From Pseudaeromonas sp041911695 (GTDB taxonomy: Bacteria; Pseudomonadota; Gammaproteobacteria; Enterobacterales; Aeromonadaceae): a stretch of 15,241 nucleotides of DNA. This document shows, in pieces, positions 1-7,261 of this stretch. The notes below the pieces were generated by a model that ran no database searches, had not been told where the DNA came from, and saw only the letters and a program-made list of their open reading frames with translations. Made by a program: the position numbers and the translations under genes. The DNA lies in the NCBI GenBank assembly GCA_041911695.1, contig JAYROM010000170.1, forward strand, positions 1 to 15,241. The letters run 5' to 3'. The stretch's first letter is position 1. Each line of letters begins with the position of its first letter.

Positions 1-139
1 GGAATAACGCCTGAAATGGCGAAGAAACGGTCTAAATAGGCTGATTCAAGGCATTTACGGGAGAAAAAATCGGCTCAAACAGGAAAAATGAAATGACTGA
101 GTCAGCCGAGAAGAATTTCCCCGCTTATTCGCACCTTCC
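1..139 (+). mobile_element. Right end of an IS5-type insertion sequence (IS5 family, IS5 subgroup)
   Basis: The first 139 bases match, from memory, the non-coding tail of E. coli IS5 downstream of its transposase stop. They end in the right terminal inverted repeat CTTATTCGCACCTTCC at 124-139, whose reverse complement GGAAGGTGCGAATAAG is the 16-bp IS5 right end. The transposase gene would read rightward and lies off the left edge, so no transposase codons are seen here. The adjacent bases CGAG (140-143) would be the 4-bp target duplication, but the other copy is outside the window. The element is inserted in the RND pump gene. The IS5 identification is strong; the exact element name is not proven. 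Confidence 0.88.
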
Positions 140-2291
140 CGAGCTCACGGGCGCGCGAACGATCAATGTGCAACTGCCAGGCCGGGGTCTGGGTGGTGTA
201 ATCCAGATCGCTGTTGATCACCTTTCCCGCCTGCTGCGCCGCCAGTTGCAATTGCTGCGCCCAGTGCTCCAGTTGTGCGTAATCCCGCCCCTGCAGCACA
301 TACTGCACCGGCGCCTGCGAACGGCCACGGAAACCCGGCTGGAACGGCCGTAGGCGGATATCCGGGATCCCGGTCAACAGACGCGGCAGGCTGGCGACAA
401 ACTGCTGCGCGGTCTGGCTACGCACCGCCCAGTCGGTCAACTGGACAATCACCACCCCGGTTTGGTCAGTACCGCGCCCAAAGGCAGGGGTACTGAAACT
501 GACGGCCTTGACCACCCCCTGGCCAATCAGCGGCAGCAGACGGGCTTCCACCTGCTGCATATTGCGCTTCATGCGCTCGACGCTGGTGCCCTCGGCCCCG
601 CGCACCAATACATAGACCACACCGCGATCCTCGGTCGGCGCCAGTTGCTGCGGCACCAATTGGTAGAGTCCGGCTGTCGCGGCCAGCACCAGCAGCATAC
701 ACAGCGGCGCCAGCCAGCGATGACGCTGGAGGCCGCACAGCAGCGTTCGGTAATGTGTCTCCAACCAGCCCAACCCGGCATTGATGCCACGGTGCACCCC
801 GCGCGGGGTCTCCGGATGCGCACGTAGCAGGCGGGCTGCCATCGCCGGCGACAGGGTCAATGCCACCAGGCTGGAGCAGAACACGGCCAGCGCCAGAAAC
901 ACCGCAAACTCAGTAAACAGCCGGCCGACCATGCCCTGCATAAAGGCGATCGGCAGGAACACCATCATCAGCACCAGCGTGGTGGCAACAATCGCGAAGC
1001 CGACCTCGCGGCTACCGCGCCAGGCAGCCACCAGCGGCGGGCTACCACGCTGGATATGTACATGGATGTTCTCCACCATCACGATGGCATCATCGACCAC
1101 CAGACCGATGGCCAGGATCAACGCCAACAGCGTGATGAGATTGATGGAGAACCCCAGGTACCAGGCGCCAATACAGGCGGCGATCAACGACACCGGCACT
1201 GTCACGGTCGGGATCAGCGTGGCACGCCACTGGCCGATAAACAGATACAACACCACCACCAGCGCGGCAGCAATGCCCAGCGTCAGATAGACCTCACGGA
1301 TCGCCTCGCGGATGAAGTCGGTGCTGTTGTAGTCGACCTCCAGCGTCGCACCCGGCGGCAGGAAGCGGTTGAGACGCGCCACCTCCAGTGTTACCGCAGC
1401 GGCCATGGTCAGCGGATTGGCCGACACCTGCGGGATAATCGCCAGCCCGACGCTGACCTCGCCGTTACGCTGGTAGGCACTCTCCTCGTTGCGCGCGCCG
1501 ATGCGGATATCGGCGACATCGCCGAGCGTTAATGTCTGCCCCGCAGCCAGGGTACGCAGACGCAGCTGGCGAAAATCAGCTTCGCTGCGGTACAGGCGTG
1601 GCAGCTGCACCGGGAACACCATCGCATCATTGCGGATCTCGCCGCCCGGCCACTCGACATTCTCCTGATCCAGCGCCGACTGCACATCGTTGACCGTCAC
1701 CCCCAGCGCCTGCAGACGATCCGGATGCAGACGGATATACATCACCTTCTGCAGCGCCCCGGCCAGATTGACCGAGCTGACGCCATCCACCAGCCCGAGC
1801 GACTTGACCAGCACGCGGTTGGCATAATCGGTCAGCGCCACCCGATCCATCTGCTGACTGGTAAAGTTCAGCCAGATCGCCACTTCGCCATCGCCACTGT
1901 CCTTGGTGACCACCGGCTCCTTGGCATCATCCGGTAACAGGCGCCGCGCACGGGCTACCGCATCGCGGACATCACCACTGGCCGCCAGCATGTCTACCCC
2001 GGGCATAAACTCGATGCTGATACTGCTGCGCCCCTTACGGCTACTCGACTGCACCACGCGAATGCCACTGATACCGGAGAGCTGATCCTCAAGCGGCTTG
2101 GTGATCTGGCTTTCCACGATCTCTGGCGAGGCGCCGTCATAAGTGGTGTTGATGCTCATCGCCGGACTGTCGATCAACGGCAACTCGCGCACCGGCAGGC
2201 GATCAAACGCCACCAGACCAAAAATCACCAACAGCAAGCTGAGCACCAGCGCCGCCATCGGCCGCCGGATCGACCACTCAGACAAGGTCAT
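102..2291 (-). pseudogene. RND efflux pump inner-membrane subunit (HAE1/AcrB-like), 3' end removed by IS5
   Basis: This is the proton-driven transporter of a tripartite efflux system. Visible parts are TM1 (about residues 12-29), the first periplasmic porter loop (about 30-335), TM2-TM6 (about 337-482) and TM7 (about 526-544). TM4 carries the paired proton-relay aspartates D400-D401 in GLVVDDAIVMVENI. Family members are about 1,020-1,050 residues. Here native sequence stops near residue 717, and about 12 residues encoded by the IS5 end follow before a TGA at 102-104. Most of the second periplasmic loop and TM8-TM12 are missing, including the TM10 relay lysine region, so the product should not transport. 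The start ATG overlaps the stop of the adaptor gene as ATGA, indicating translational coupling. Whether the 3' part survives beyond the IS cannot be seen. The substrate is unknown. Confidence 0.9.
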
Positions 2292-3460
2292 GCCCGACCT
2301 CCGCGCACCGGCGATTCACCGTCCAGTCCCAGAGGGCGGACGCGTTGGCCATCTTGCAATCCTTGCCCCCCTTCCACCACCACCAACTCGCCGGCGCGTA
2401 ACCCGGTCTGCACCACCACCTGGTTTGCAGCGCTGCTGCCGAGCACCACCTGACGACGTTGCACCTGACCGGATTGCGGATCAAATACATAGACGAAACG
2501 CTCCGTGCCCTGATAGGCAACGGCCTGCGGTGGGATCACCACCGCCGCCTGTTGCGCCACCGGCAGGGCAACCCGCATCAGCATGCCCGGCAACAACTGT
2601 TGCTGCGGGTTATCGAACTGCAGACGAACACGCACCGTCAGCGTGGCCTCATCGACCCGGCTATCACGTTGCAGCACCTGACCGGTAAACCGCTGCCCGG
2701 GCCAAGCCGCCACCTCGCCCTCAACCGTCTGGCCCGGTTGCAAGCTGGCCAACCAGATATCCGGCACCGCCAGATCGACCTGCACCCGAGCCAGATCGTC
2801 CAGCGTCAGCGCACCGCTTCCGGCCTGCAGCCACTGCCCCGGCGCTAGGTCATACAAACCAAGGCAACCGGCAAACGGGGCCAGCACCTGCATCCGTTGC
2901 TGATCGACCTCGGCGCGCGCCAGCCGTGCCGCGGCCTGGGCCACCGCCGCCTGCTGGTTATCCAGGTCATTGCGGCTGATCACCCCCTTGCCCGCCAGGC
3001 GCTGCATGTCGCCCAGTTTGCGCTGCTCGTTCTGCAGGAAGACACGCGCTTCGGCCAGCGCGGCACGGGTCGCGGCATCATCCAGTTGCAACAGCACCTG
3101 TCCCGCACGGACCGGTTGTCCAGCCACCGGCGGGCCGGATACCAGCCGACCACTGCTCTCGCTGGCCAGTTGCACTGATCGCTGCGCGCGCAGCTTGCCC
3201 TGTAGCGGCAATTGATGCGACCACTGCTGCAGGCTGGCCGCTTGCAAGCGCACCTGAGGCGTTGGCGTTTCTCGTCCGCGCCCGGCCGCTGTGGCTGGCC
3301 CGCCGCCGAGCGACGCCTGCGACCCGGCTTGGCCGGGGACGGTCGAACGCGACATGGAAGAGGGGACGTTATGGTCAGTTTTGCTGTGGCTCCCCAACGC
3401 ATAACCGCTGAGTGAGCCCGCAGCCACCAGAGAGAAAATAAGAAGAGATCGGTATCGCAT
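2288..3460 (-). CDS. RND efflux periplasmic adaptor (membrane fusion protein)
   Basis: This 390-residue protein is an adaptor that would link an RND pump to an outer-membrane channel. Residues 1-24 are a short basic stretch and a hydrophobic segment, serving as signal or membrane anchor, without a lipobox cysteine. Residues about 25-68 form a Ser/Gly/Pro-rich linker. The two lipoyl half-motifs lie at about 96-128 (ESSGRLV through VRAGQVLLQLD) and 191-225 (VLAPFAGCLG). They flank an alpha-helical hairpin at about 129-188, and the beta-barrel and membrane-proximal domains follow to about 380. The class resembles MdtA/AcrA-type adaptors, but I cannot assign a named system. It is first in a two-gene operon with the broken pump. 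The ATG at 3458-3460 is chosen because the signal segment follows directly; its ribosome site (GGGCAG) is weak. With its pump cut, this gene is probably an orphan unless it can serve another RND transporter. Confidence 0.88.
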   Translation of the reverse strand: MRYRSLLIFSLVAAGSLSGYALGSHSKTDHNVPSSMSRSTVPGQAGSQASLGGGPATAAGRGRETPTPQVRLQAASLQQWSHQLPLQGKLRAQRSVQLASESSGRLVSGPPVAGQPVRAGQVLLQLDDAATRAALAEARVFLQNEQRKLGDMQRLAGKGVISRNDLDNQQAAVAQAAARLARAEVDQQRMQVLAPFAGCLGLYDLAPGQWLQAGSGALTLDDLARVQVDLAVPDIWLASLQPGQTVEGEVAAWPGQRFTGQVLQRDSRVDEATLTVRVRLQFDNPQQQLLPGMLMRVALPVAQQAAVVIPPQAVAYQGTERFVYVFDPQSGQVQRRQVVLGSSAANQVVVQTGLRAGELVVVEGGQGLQDGQRVRPLGLDGESPVRGGRA

Positions 3461-3490
3461 CGGCTGCCCAAGTTCAGAAACAAGGCGGGC

Positions 3491-3496
3491 AGTATA
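3491..3496 (-). promoter_or_regulatory. Candidate -10 element for the efflux operon
   Basis: The minus strand reads TATACT here, five of six matches to the sigma-70 -10 box, about 30 bp upstream of the adaptor ATG. No good -35 box sits at 16-18 bp (AAATCC at 17 bp), so the promoter would be weak or activator-dependent. The call rests on motif and position alone. Confidence 0.35.
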
Positions 3497-3528
3497 GCGT
3501 TACGACAAAAAAGGGATTTGTCCGGGGC

Positions 3529-3556
3529 TGTGTCAATCGGTAACAAAGTGTGTCAA
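3529..3556. repeat. Direct repeat TGTGTCAA x2, 20 bp apart, upstream of the efflux operon
   Basis: TGTGTCAA occurs at 3529-3536 and again at 3549-3556, exactly 20 bp start to start, about two helical turns. The pair lies 33-60 bp upstream of the candidate -10 of the adaptor gene. Spacing on one face of the helix suits binding by a dimeric regulator. Read on the minus strand, each copy contains TTGACA, but no -10 box lies at the right distance from either, so they do not look like -35 boxes. No regulator gene is adjacent. Confidence 0.4.
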
Positions 3557-3577
3557 ACGACACTCCAAATCACACTT
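3546..3577 (-). terminator. Possible weak terminator after the Hha-like gene
   Basis: A perfect 7-bp inverted repeat, AAGTGTG (3546-3552) and CACACTT (3571-3577), lies just past the stop codon of the small gene. On the minus strand it is followed by TGTTACC, which is only a poor U-tract. An alternative inner hairpin, GTGTC-AAAC-GACAC (3550-3563), competes with it. It may be a weak terminator or part of the operator region of the efflux operon, since it overlaps one TGTGTCAA copy. Confidence 0.3.
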
Positions 3578-3588
3578 CTGGTGACCCA

Positions 3589-3816
3589 CTAGCCGTTCAA
3601 CAGGACCCCATACTCCAGCTCGCGTTCGCGCTGGCATTCCGCCAGATAGATCGCCGCCAATACCGTGGTCTGGCGATGGTAGTCATCCACCGCTTTAGGC
3701 ACCATCAATTCAAGGGTGCGCAGTGTCTTGGCCTTGCGAAAACGGCGCAGCCAGTAATCCTTGCTTTCCAGTTCGTGCTGTTCAGGTTGTGCTTCAATTT
3801 CGTGTTGCTTGGACAT
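3589..3816 (-). CDS. Small Hha/YmoA-like protein (putative nucleoid-associated modulator)
   Basis: This 75-residue protein starts MSKQHEIE and is highly charged. From about residue 19 it runs DYWLRRFRKAKTLRTLE, then after an 18-residue segment AIYLAECQREREL. By eye this parallels Hha, which has DYLMRLRRCQTIDTLE and then a VFYSAADHRLAEL block at nearly the same distance, with one residue gap and a two-residue spacing difference. Hha proteins bind H-NS and help silence genes. The aspartate in Hha's AADHR segment, known to matter for H-NS binding, is replaced here (AECQR). The ATG at 3814-3816 is preferred over a TTG at 3861 because the longer form would include the trpS-side hairpin and there is a GAGAG ribosome site upstream. 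The gene lies 48 bp after trpS and may share its transcript. It is a real small gene by position and composition; the family call is tentative. Confidence 0.65.
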   Translation of the reverse strand: MSKQHEIEAQPEQHELESKDYWLRRFRKAKTLRTLELMVPKAVDDYHRQTTVLAAIYLAECQRERELEYGVLLNG

Positions 3817-3831
3817 AAGGCTCTCGATCAG

Positions 3832-3851
3832 GCCCGCCGTTACCGGCGGGC
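3832..3851. promoter_or_regulatory. Strong hairpin between trpS and the Hha-like gene
   Basis: GCCCGCCG (3832-3839) and CGGCGGGC (3844-3851) form a perfect 8-bp GC-rich stem around a 4-base loop. On the transcribed minus strand no U-tract follows, so this is not a standard intrinsic terminator. It may act as a 3'-end stabiliser for the trpS message, a processing point or a partial attenuator for the downstream small gene. Confidence 0.55.
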
Positions 3852-3864
3852 GGGTCAACAATAA

Positions 3865-4869
3865 TTACAGCTTGGCGACGAAGCCCACCGCCTCATAGAC
3901 GCGACGCAAGGTCGCCTCGGCTCGGCTCCGGGCCTTGGCCGCCCCATCCGCGAGAATCGACATCAGGTAGGCCTCGTCATTACGCAGCGCATGATAACGC
4001 TCTTGCAACGGGGTCAGCATGGCGACCACCGCATCGGCGGTTTCAGTCTTCAGATGACCATACATACGACCTTCGAAGTGGCGCTCCAGATCCGCGATGC
4101 TGGTGCCGGTCGCACCATGCATCAGCGTGAGCAGGTTGGAGACCCCCGCCTTGTTCTCAGTATCAAAACGCACCACCGGCGGCTCTTCAGAATCGGTCAC
4201 CGCACGCTTGATCTTCTTGGCGATACTCTTGGTATCTTCCAGCAGCCCGATGATGTTGTTCTGGTTGTCATCCGACTTGGACATTTTACGGGTCGGATCC
4301 TGCAGGCTCATCACCCGCGCCCCCTGGGCCGGAATGAAGGGATCCGGCATGGTGAAGATATCGCCATACAGATTATTAAAACGATAGGCAATGTCACGGG
4401 TCAATTCCAGGTGCTGCTTCTGATCGTCGCCGACCGGCACCTGATTGGCCTGATACAGCAGAATATCTGCCGCCATCAGCACCGGATAATCGAACAGACC
4501 AGCGGTGACGTTATTTTCATAACGCTGTGACTTGTCCTTGAACTGGGTCATGCGCATCAGCTCACCCATCTGGGTGTAGCAGTTGAGGATCCAGCCCAGT
4601 TCAGCATGTTGCGGCACATGCGACTGCAAAAAGACGGTGCTCTTGGCCGGGTCAATGCCCACCGCCAGATACAGCGCCGCAGCATCCAACGATGCCTTGC
4701 GCAGTGCCAGCGGATCCTGACGTACGGTGATGGCATGCAGATCAACGATGCAGTACAGACAATCGTAATCATCCTGCATGCTGACCCACTGACGCAGCGC
4801 GCCCATATAGTTGCCAATGGTCAACTGACCGGAGGGCTGCGCGCCACTCAATACAATCGGTTTGCTCAT
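3865..4869 (-). CDS. trpS: Tryptophanyl-tRNA synthetase
   Basis: This cytoplasmic class I aminoacyl-tRNA synthetase charges tRNA-Trp with tryptophan using ATP. It has 334 residues, the same length as the E. coli enzyme. The HIGH-type signature is TIGN at residues 17-20, in PSGQLTIGNYMG, and the KMSKS loop is complete at residues 195-199. The Rossmann fold and the C-terminal helical domain, ending near VYEAVGFVAKL, are complete. The start at 4867-4869 is chosen because its ATG overlaps the gph stop as ATGA and gives the family's usual N-terminus; an in-frame start upstream at 4938 would add 23 unrelated residues. It is the last housekeeping gene of the rpe-gph-trpS block and is probably translationally coupled to gph. 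Confidence 0.98.
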   Translation of the reverse strand: MSKPIVLSGAQPSGQLTIGNYMGALRQWVSMQDDYDCLYCIVDLHAITVRQDPLALRKASLDAAALYLAVGIDPAKSTVFLQSHVPQHAELGWILNCYTQMGELMRMTQFKDKSQRYENNVTAGLFDYPVLMAADILLYQANQVPVGDDQKQHLELTRDIAYRFNNLYGDIFTMPDPFIPAQGARVMSLQDPTRKMSKSDDNQNNIIGLLEDTKSIAKKIKRAVTDSEEPPVVRFDTENKAGVSNLLTLMHGATGTSIADLERHFEGRMYGHLKTETADAVVAMLTPLQERYHALRNDEAYLMSILADGAAKARSRAEATLRRVYEAVGFVAKL

Positions 4870-5579
4870 TCTGATTTCAGGTCCTTTTCTGTGGCCAGCA
4901 GCAACGGGGTCAGCTGGCAGAACTGGTCGAATACCCAATCAGGCCGACAGGCGGCAATGGGTTCGCCATGGTTATATCCATACGTCAGGCCGACGCTGCG
5001 CATTCCGGCGGCCTGAGCCGCCAGAATGTCATTGCGCGAATCGCCCACCATCAGGCTCTGCGCCGGTGAAAAGCCCAACTGCTGGCAGACATGCAGCAGC
5101 GGCGCGGGATCCGGCTTGCGCTGCGGCAACACATCGCCGCCGAGCACCAGATCAAAACAGTCCGCCAGACCCGCTTGTTGCAGCAACGGGGCCACAAACG
5201 GATGCGGTTTATTGGTGACCACCGCCATCGCCAGCCCGGCAGCCCGTAACTGGCGCAAGGTTGTGATGACACCAGGGAACAGGCTGAAATCTTTATCCAG
5301 CCCAGCGTGATAGTGGCGATCAAACGCTTGGCGCAAACGCTGCGCCAACGCATCCGGCCAGGCCGGCGGGGTGGCACTACGTCCCCAGGCACGGCGCAAC
5401 AGCATATCCGCACCATTACCAATCCAGGCACTGACCTGTGCCAACGTCACCAACGGCAACGCCAGCTCCTGCAGTGCACCATTCACCGCTTTGTACAGCT
5501 GAGGAACGGAATCGATCAGGGTGCCATCCAGGTCAAACAGCACCAGCCGTACCGGGCTGGCCAAGACCGCTTCAGACAT
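4866..5579 (-). CDS. gph: Phosphoglycolate phosphatase
   Basis: This 237-residue HAD-superfamily hydrolase removes phosphate from 2-phosphoglycolate, a by-product of repairing oxidised 3' DNA ends. All HAD motifs are visible: motif I FDLDGT with nucleophile D16 and acid/base D18; motif II T122 in VTNKPHPF; motif III K155 in QRKPDP; and motif IV D180 and D184 in VGDSRND. The cap domain lies between about residues 30 and 95. The start at 5577-5579 overlaps the end of rpe by 8 bp and places motif I near residue 16, as usual; the longer frame up to 5753 is rpe shadow. The ATGA overlap with trpS downstream and the rpe-gph-trpS order support gph rather than another HAD enzyme. Confidence 0.95.
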   Translation of the reverse strand: MSEAVLASPVRLVLFDLDGTLIDSVPQLYKAVNGALQELALPLVTLAQVSAWIGNGADMLLRRAWGRSATPPAWPDALAQRLRQAFDRHYHAGLDKDFSLFPGVITTLRQLRAAGLAMAVVTNKPHPFVAPLLQQAGLADCFDLVLGGDVLPQRKPDPAPLLHVCQQLGFSPAQSLMVGDSRNDILAAQAAGMRSVGLTYGYNHGEPIAACRPDWVFDQFCQLTPLLLATEKDLKSE

Positions 5580-6246
5580 GTGCCAGCTCCAGCTCAGCAC
5601 GCATCTGATCGACGACCGTCTTGTAGTCCGGTTGGCCGAAGATCGCCGAGCCGGCAACAAACATATCGGCACCCGCCTCGGCGATGGCCCGGATGTTGTC
5701 CACCTTGACGCCGCCATCAATTTCCAGACGGATATCACGCCCGCTCTGATCAATACGCGCGCGGACCTGGCGCAGTTTATCCAACGTCTGCGGAATAAAG
5801 CTCTGGCCGCCGAACCCCGGATTGACTGACATCAGCAGGATCACATCCAGCTTGTCCATCACGTAATCCAGATAGTGCAGCGGCGTAGCCGGGTTCAGCA
5901 CCAAGCCGGCCTGACAGCCGTGGTCACGGATCAACTGCAAGGTACGGTCGACATGTTCCGACGCTTCCGGATGGAAAGTAATGATCGAGGCGCCCGCCTT
6001 GGCAAAATCCGGGATCAACCGATCAACCGGACGCACCATCAGGTGCACATCGATCGGTGCCGTAATGCCGTAATGGCGCAGCGCCTGGCACACCATGGGG
6101 CCGATAGTCAGGTTCGGCACATAGTGGTTATCCATCACATCGAAATGCACCACGTCGGCGCCAGCGGCCAGCACCCGGCTGACATCCTCGCCCAGACGGG
6201 CAAAATCGGCGGACAGGATAGACGGGGCGATCAGATAGGGTTTCAT
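5572..6246 (-). CDS. rpe: Ribulose-phosphate 3-epimerase
   Basis: This 224-residue TIM-barrel enzyme interconverts ribulose 5-phosphate and xylulose 5-phosphate in the pentose phosphate pathway. Metal and catalytic residues are in place: H35 and D37 in HFDVMDNHYVPN, H68 in IDVHLM, and D177 in the EIDGGV motif. The phosphate-binding segments SVNPGFGGQSF (about 140-150) and VAGSAIF (197-203) are also present. Length and N-terminus (MKPYLIAPSILSADF) match the family. A GAGAG ribosome site lies upstream of the ATG at 6244-6246. The gene sits 71 bp after dam and overlaps gph by 8 bp. That upstream gap contains a short direct repeat (CGGTTCAGC at 6250-6258 and 6264-6272) and no clear terminator, so co-transcription with dam is likely. 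Confidence 0.97.
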   Translation of the reverse strand: MKPYLIAPSILSADFARLGEDVSRVLAAGADVVHFDVMDNHYVPNLTIGPMVCQALRHYGITAPIDVHLMVRPVDRLIPDFAKAGASIITFHPEASEHVDRTLQLIRDHGCQAGLVLNPATPLHYLDYVMDKLDVILLMSVNPGFGGQSFIPQTLDKLRQVRARIDQSGRDIRLEIDGGVKVDNIRAIAEAGADMFVAGSAIFGQPDYKTVVDQMRAELELAHV

Positions 6247-6317
6247 ACGCGGTTCAGCTCTCTCGGTTCAGCGGTCAGGGCCGGTCACAGATCAATAAAG
6301 TGCACAAATACTACCCG

Positions 6318-7184
6318 TTATGGACGGCAGACTCCATGTTGCTCAGCCGGATGGTCAGCAAACTCCATCCCCGGCAGGTAGAGCGCCAGCAACTCACCGA
6401 CCTTGGTGCGGCCATTGGCACTCCGGCTGATGGTGCGCTTGACCTGGATTTCATCCAGTCGAGCGCCACGATACAGCTCATAGGTCAATGGCGTGGCATG
6501 GTTACTGATCAGTACCGGCACCTGCCGGGTGGTCACGGTATGCCGTGCCAACCGCGCCAGTATGGCCTGGTCATCCAGACTGAAACCATTGGCAGCATAG
6601 GTGGTGAAATTGGCCGAACTCGACAACGGGGCGTACGGCGGATCGCAATACACCACATGATCATCCTGCAGACGATTAAAGGTGTCGGCGTAGCTCTCGC
6701 ACAGGAAGGTGGCCTTCTGCGCCTTGTCGGCAAATGCCCACAACTCCTCTTCGGGAAAGTAGGGTCGCTTGTACTTGCCAAACGGGACGTTAAATAGCCC
6801 CTTACGGTTATAACGACACAGACCGTTGTAACCATGGCGGTTCAGATACAGAAACAGGGCCGCCCGCTGACGCGGATCACGACAAGCATTAAAGACATCA
6901 CGCAGCTCGAAATAGGCCTCGCGCTGATTGTAAGCTGGCGCAAACAACCGGCGTGCTTCTTCAATCAACCCTTCTGGCGCGGTCTTCAGCAGATTATAAA
7001 AATCGATCAGATCCGGATTGATATCGGCCAACAGATAGGCCTCAAACCGGGTATTCAGAAAGACTGAACCGGCCCCGACAAAGGGCTCGACCAACACCCG
7101 ACCAGGCGGCAGGCGACGGGTAATATCTTCGACCAGGGCATACTTGCCACCGGCCCACTTCAGGAATGCGCGCGTCTTTTTCAT
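6318..7184 (-). CDS. dam: DNA adenine methylase (GATC-specific)
   Basis: This 288-residue protein is an orphan N6-adenine methyltransferase of the alpha group. It methylates GATC, which underlies mismatch-repair strand choice, control of replication initiation and phase-variable gene control. The SAM-binding motif FVGAG is at residues 35-39 and the catalytic DPPY at 181-184, the same position as in E. coli Dam (278 residues). Long stretches match the enteric enzyme, such as LKWAGGKY near the N-terminus and LNRHGYNGLCRYN around 114-126. The ATG at 7182-7184 gives the family N-terminus MKKTRAFLKW. A possible TTG start at 7217 is rejected because it falls in the damX-dam hairpin and lacks a ribosome site. 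The C-terminus is about ten residues longer than in E. coli. Confidence 0.98.
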   Translation of the reverse strand: MKKTRAFLKWAGGKYALVEDITRRLPPGRVLVEPFVGAGSVFLNTRFEAYLLADINPDLIDFYNLLKTAPEGLIEEARRLFAPAYNQREAYFELRDVFNACRDPRQRAALFLYLNRHGYNGLCRYNRKGLFNVPFGKYKRPYFPEEELWAFADKAQKATFLCESYADTFNRLQDDHVVYCDPPYAPLSSSANFTTYAANGFSLDDQAILARLARHTVTTRQVPVLISNHATPLTYELYRGARLDEIQVKRTISRSANGRTKVGELLALYLPGMEFADHPAEQHGVCRP

Positions 7185-7213
7185 CTTAGCCGGATTGTCA
7201 GCAAGCCTCAGGG

Positions 7214-7245
7214 GCAAAAGAGGAGGCCGCAGCCCCCTCTTTGCC
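7214..7245 (-). terminator. Terminator-like hairpin between damX and dam
   Basis: AAAGAGG plus AGGC (7217-7227) pairs with GCCC plus CCTCTTT (7232-7242): 11 bp with one G-U pair on the minus strand and a 4-base loop. A further GGC/GCC extension follows one bulged base. On the minus strand the stem ends in a run of four T, a short U-tract, and it is preceded by an A-run, so it could also work in the other direction. It lies 20 bp past the damX stop and 33 bp before the dam start, suggesting partial termination that sets dam levels below aroK-aroB-damX. Confidence 0.65.
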
Positions 7246-7261
7246 GGAAACTCGAATGGGG

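Noticed and set aside
93..353. Plus-strand frame beginning in the IS5 end and running into the pump gene
   Set aside because: It crosses the IS junction and is antisense to the RND gene; the product has no recognisable features.
3505..3527. GGA-CAAA-TCC followed by six T as a terminator on the minus strand
   Set aside because: The stem is only 3 bp, too weak; the T-run is more likely part of the AT-rich promoter region of the efflux operon.
4870..4938. Longer N-terminus for trpS
   Set aside because: The added 23 residues are the gph frame read in another phase. The ATG at 4869 gives the exact family start and an ATGA overlap.
7185..7217. TTG start giving Dam 11 more residues
   Set aside because: It lies in the damX-dam hairpin and lacks a Shine-Dalgarno; the ATG at 7184 matches the family N-terminus.
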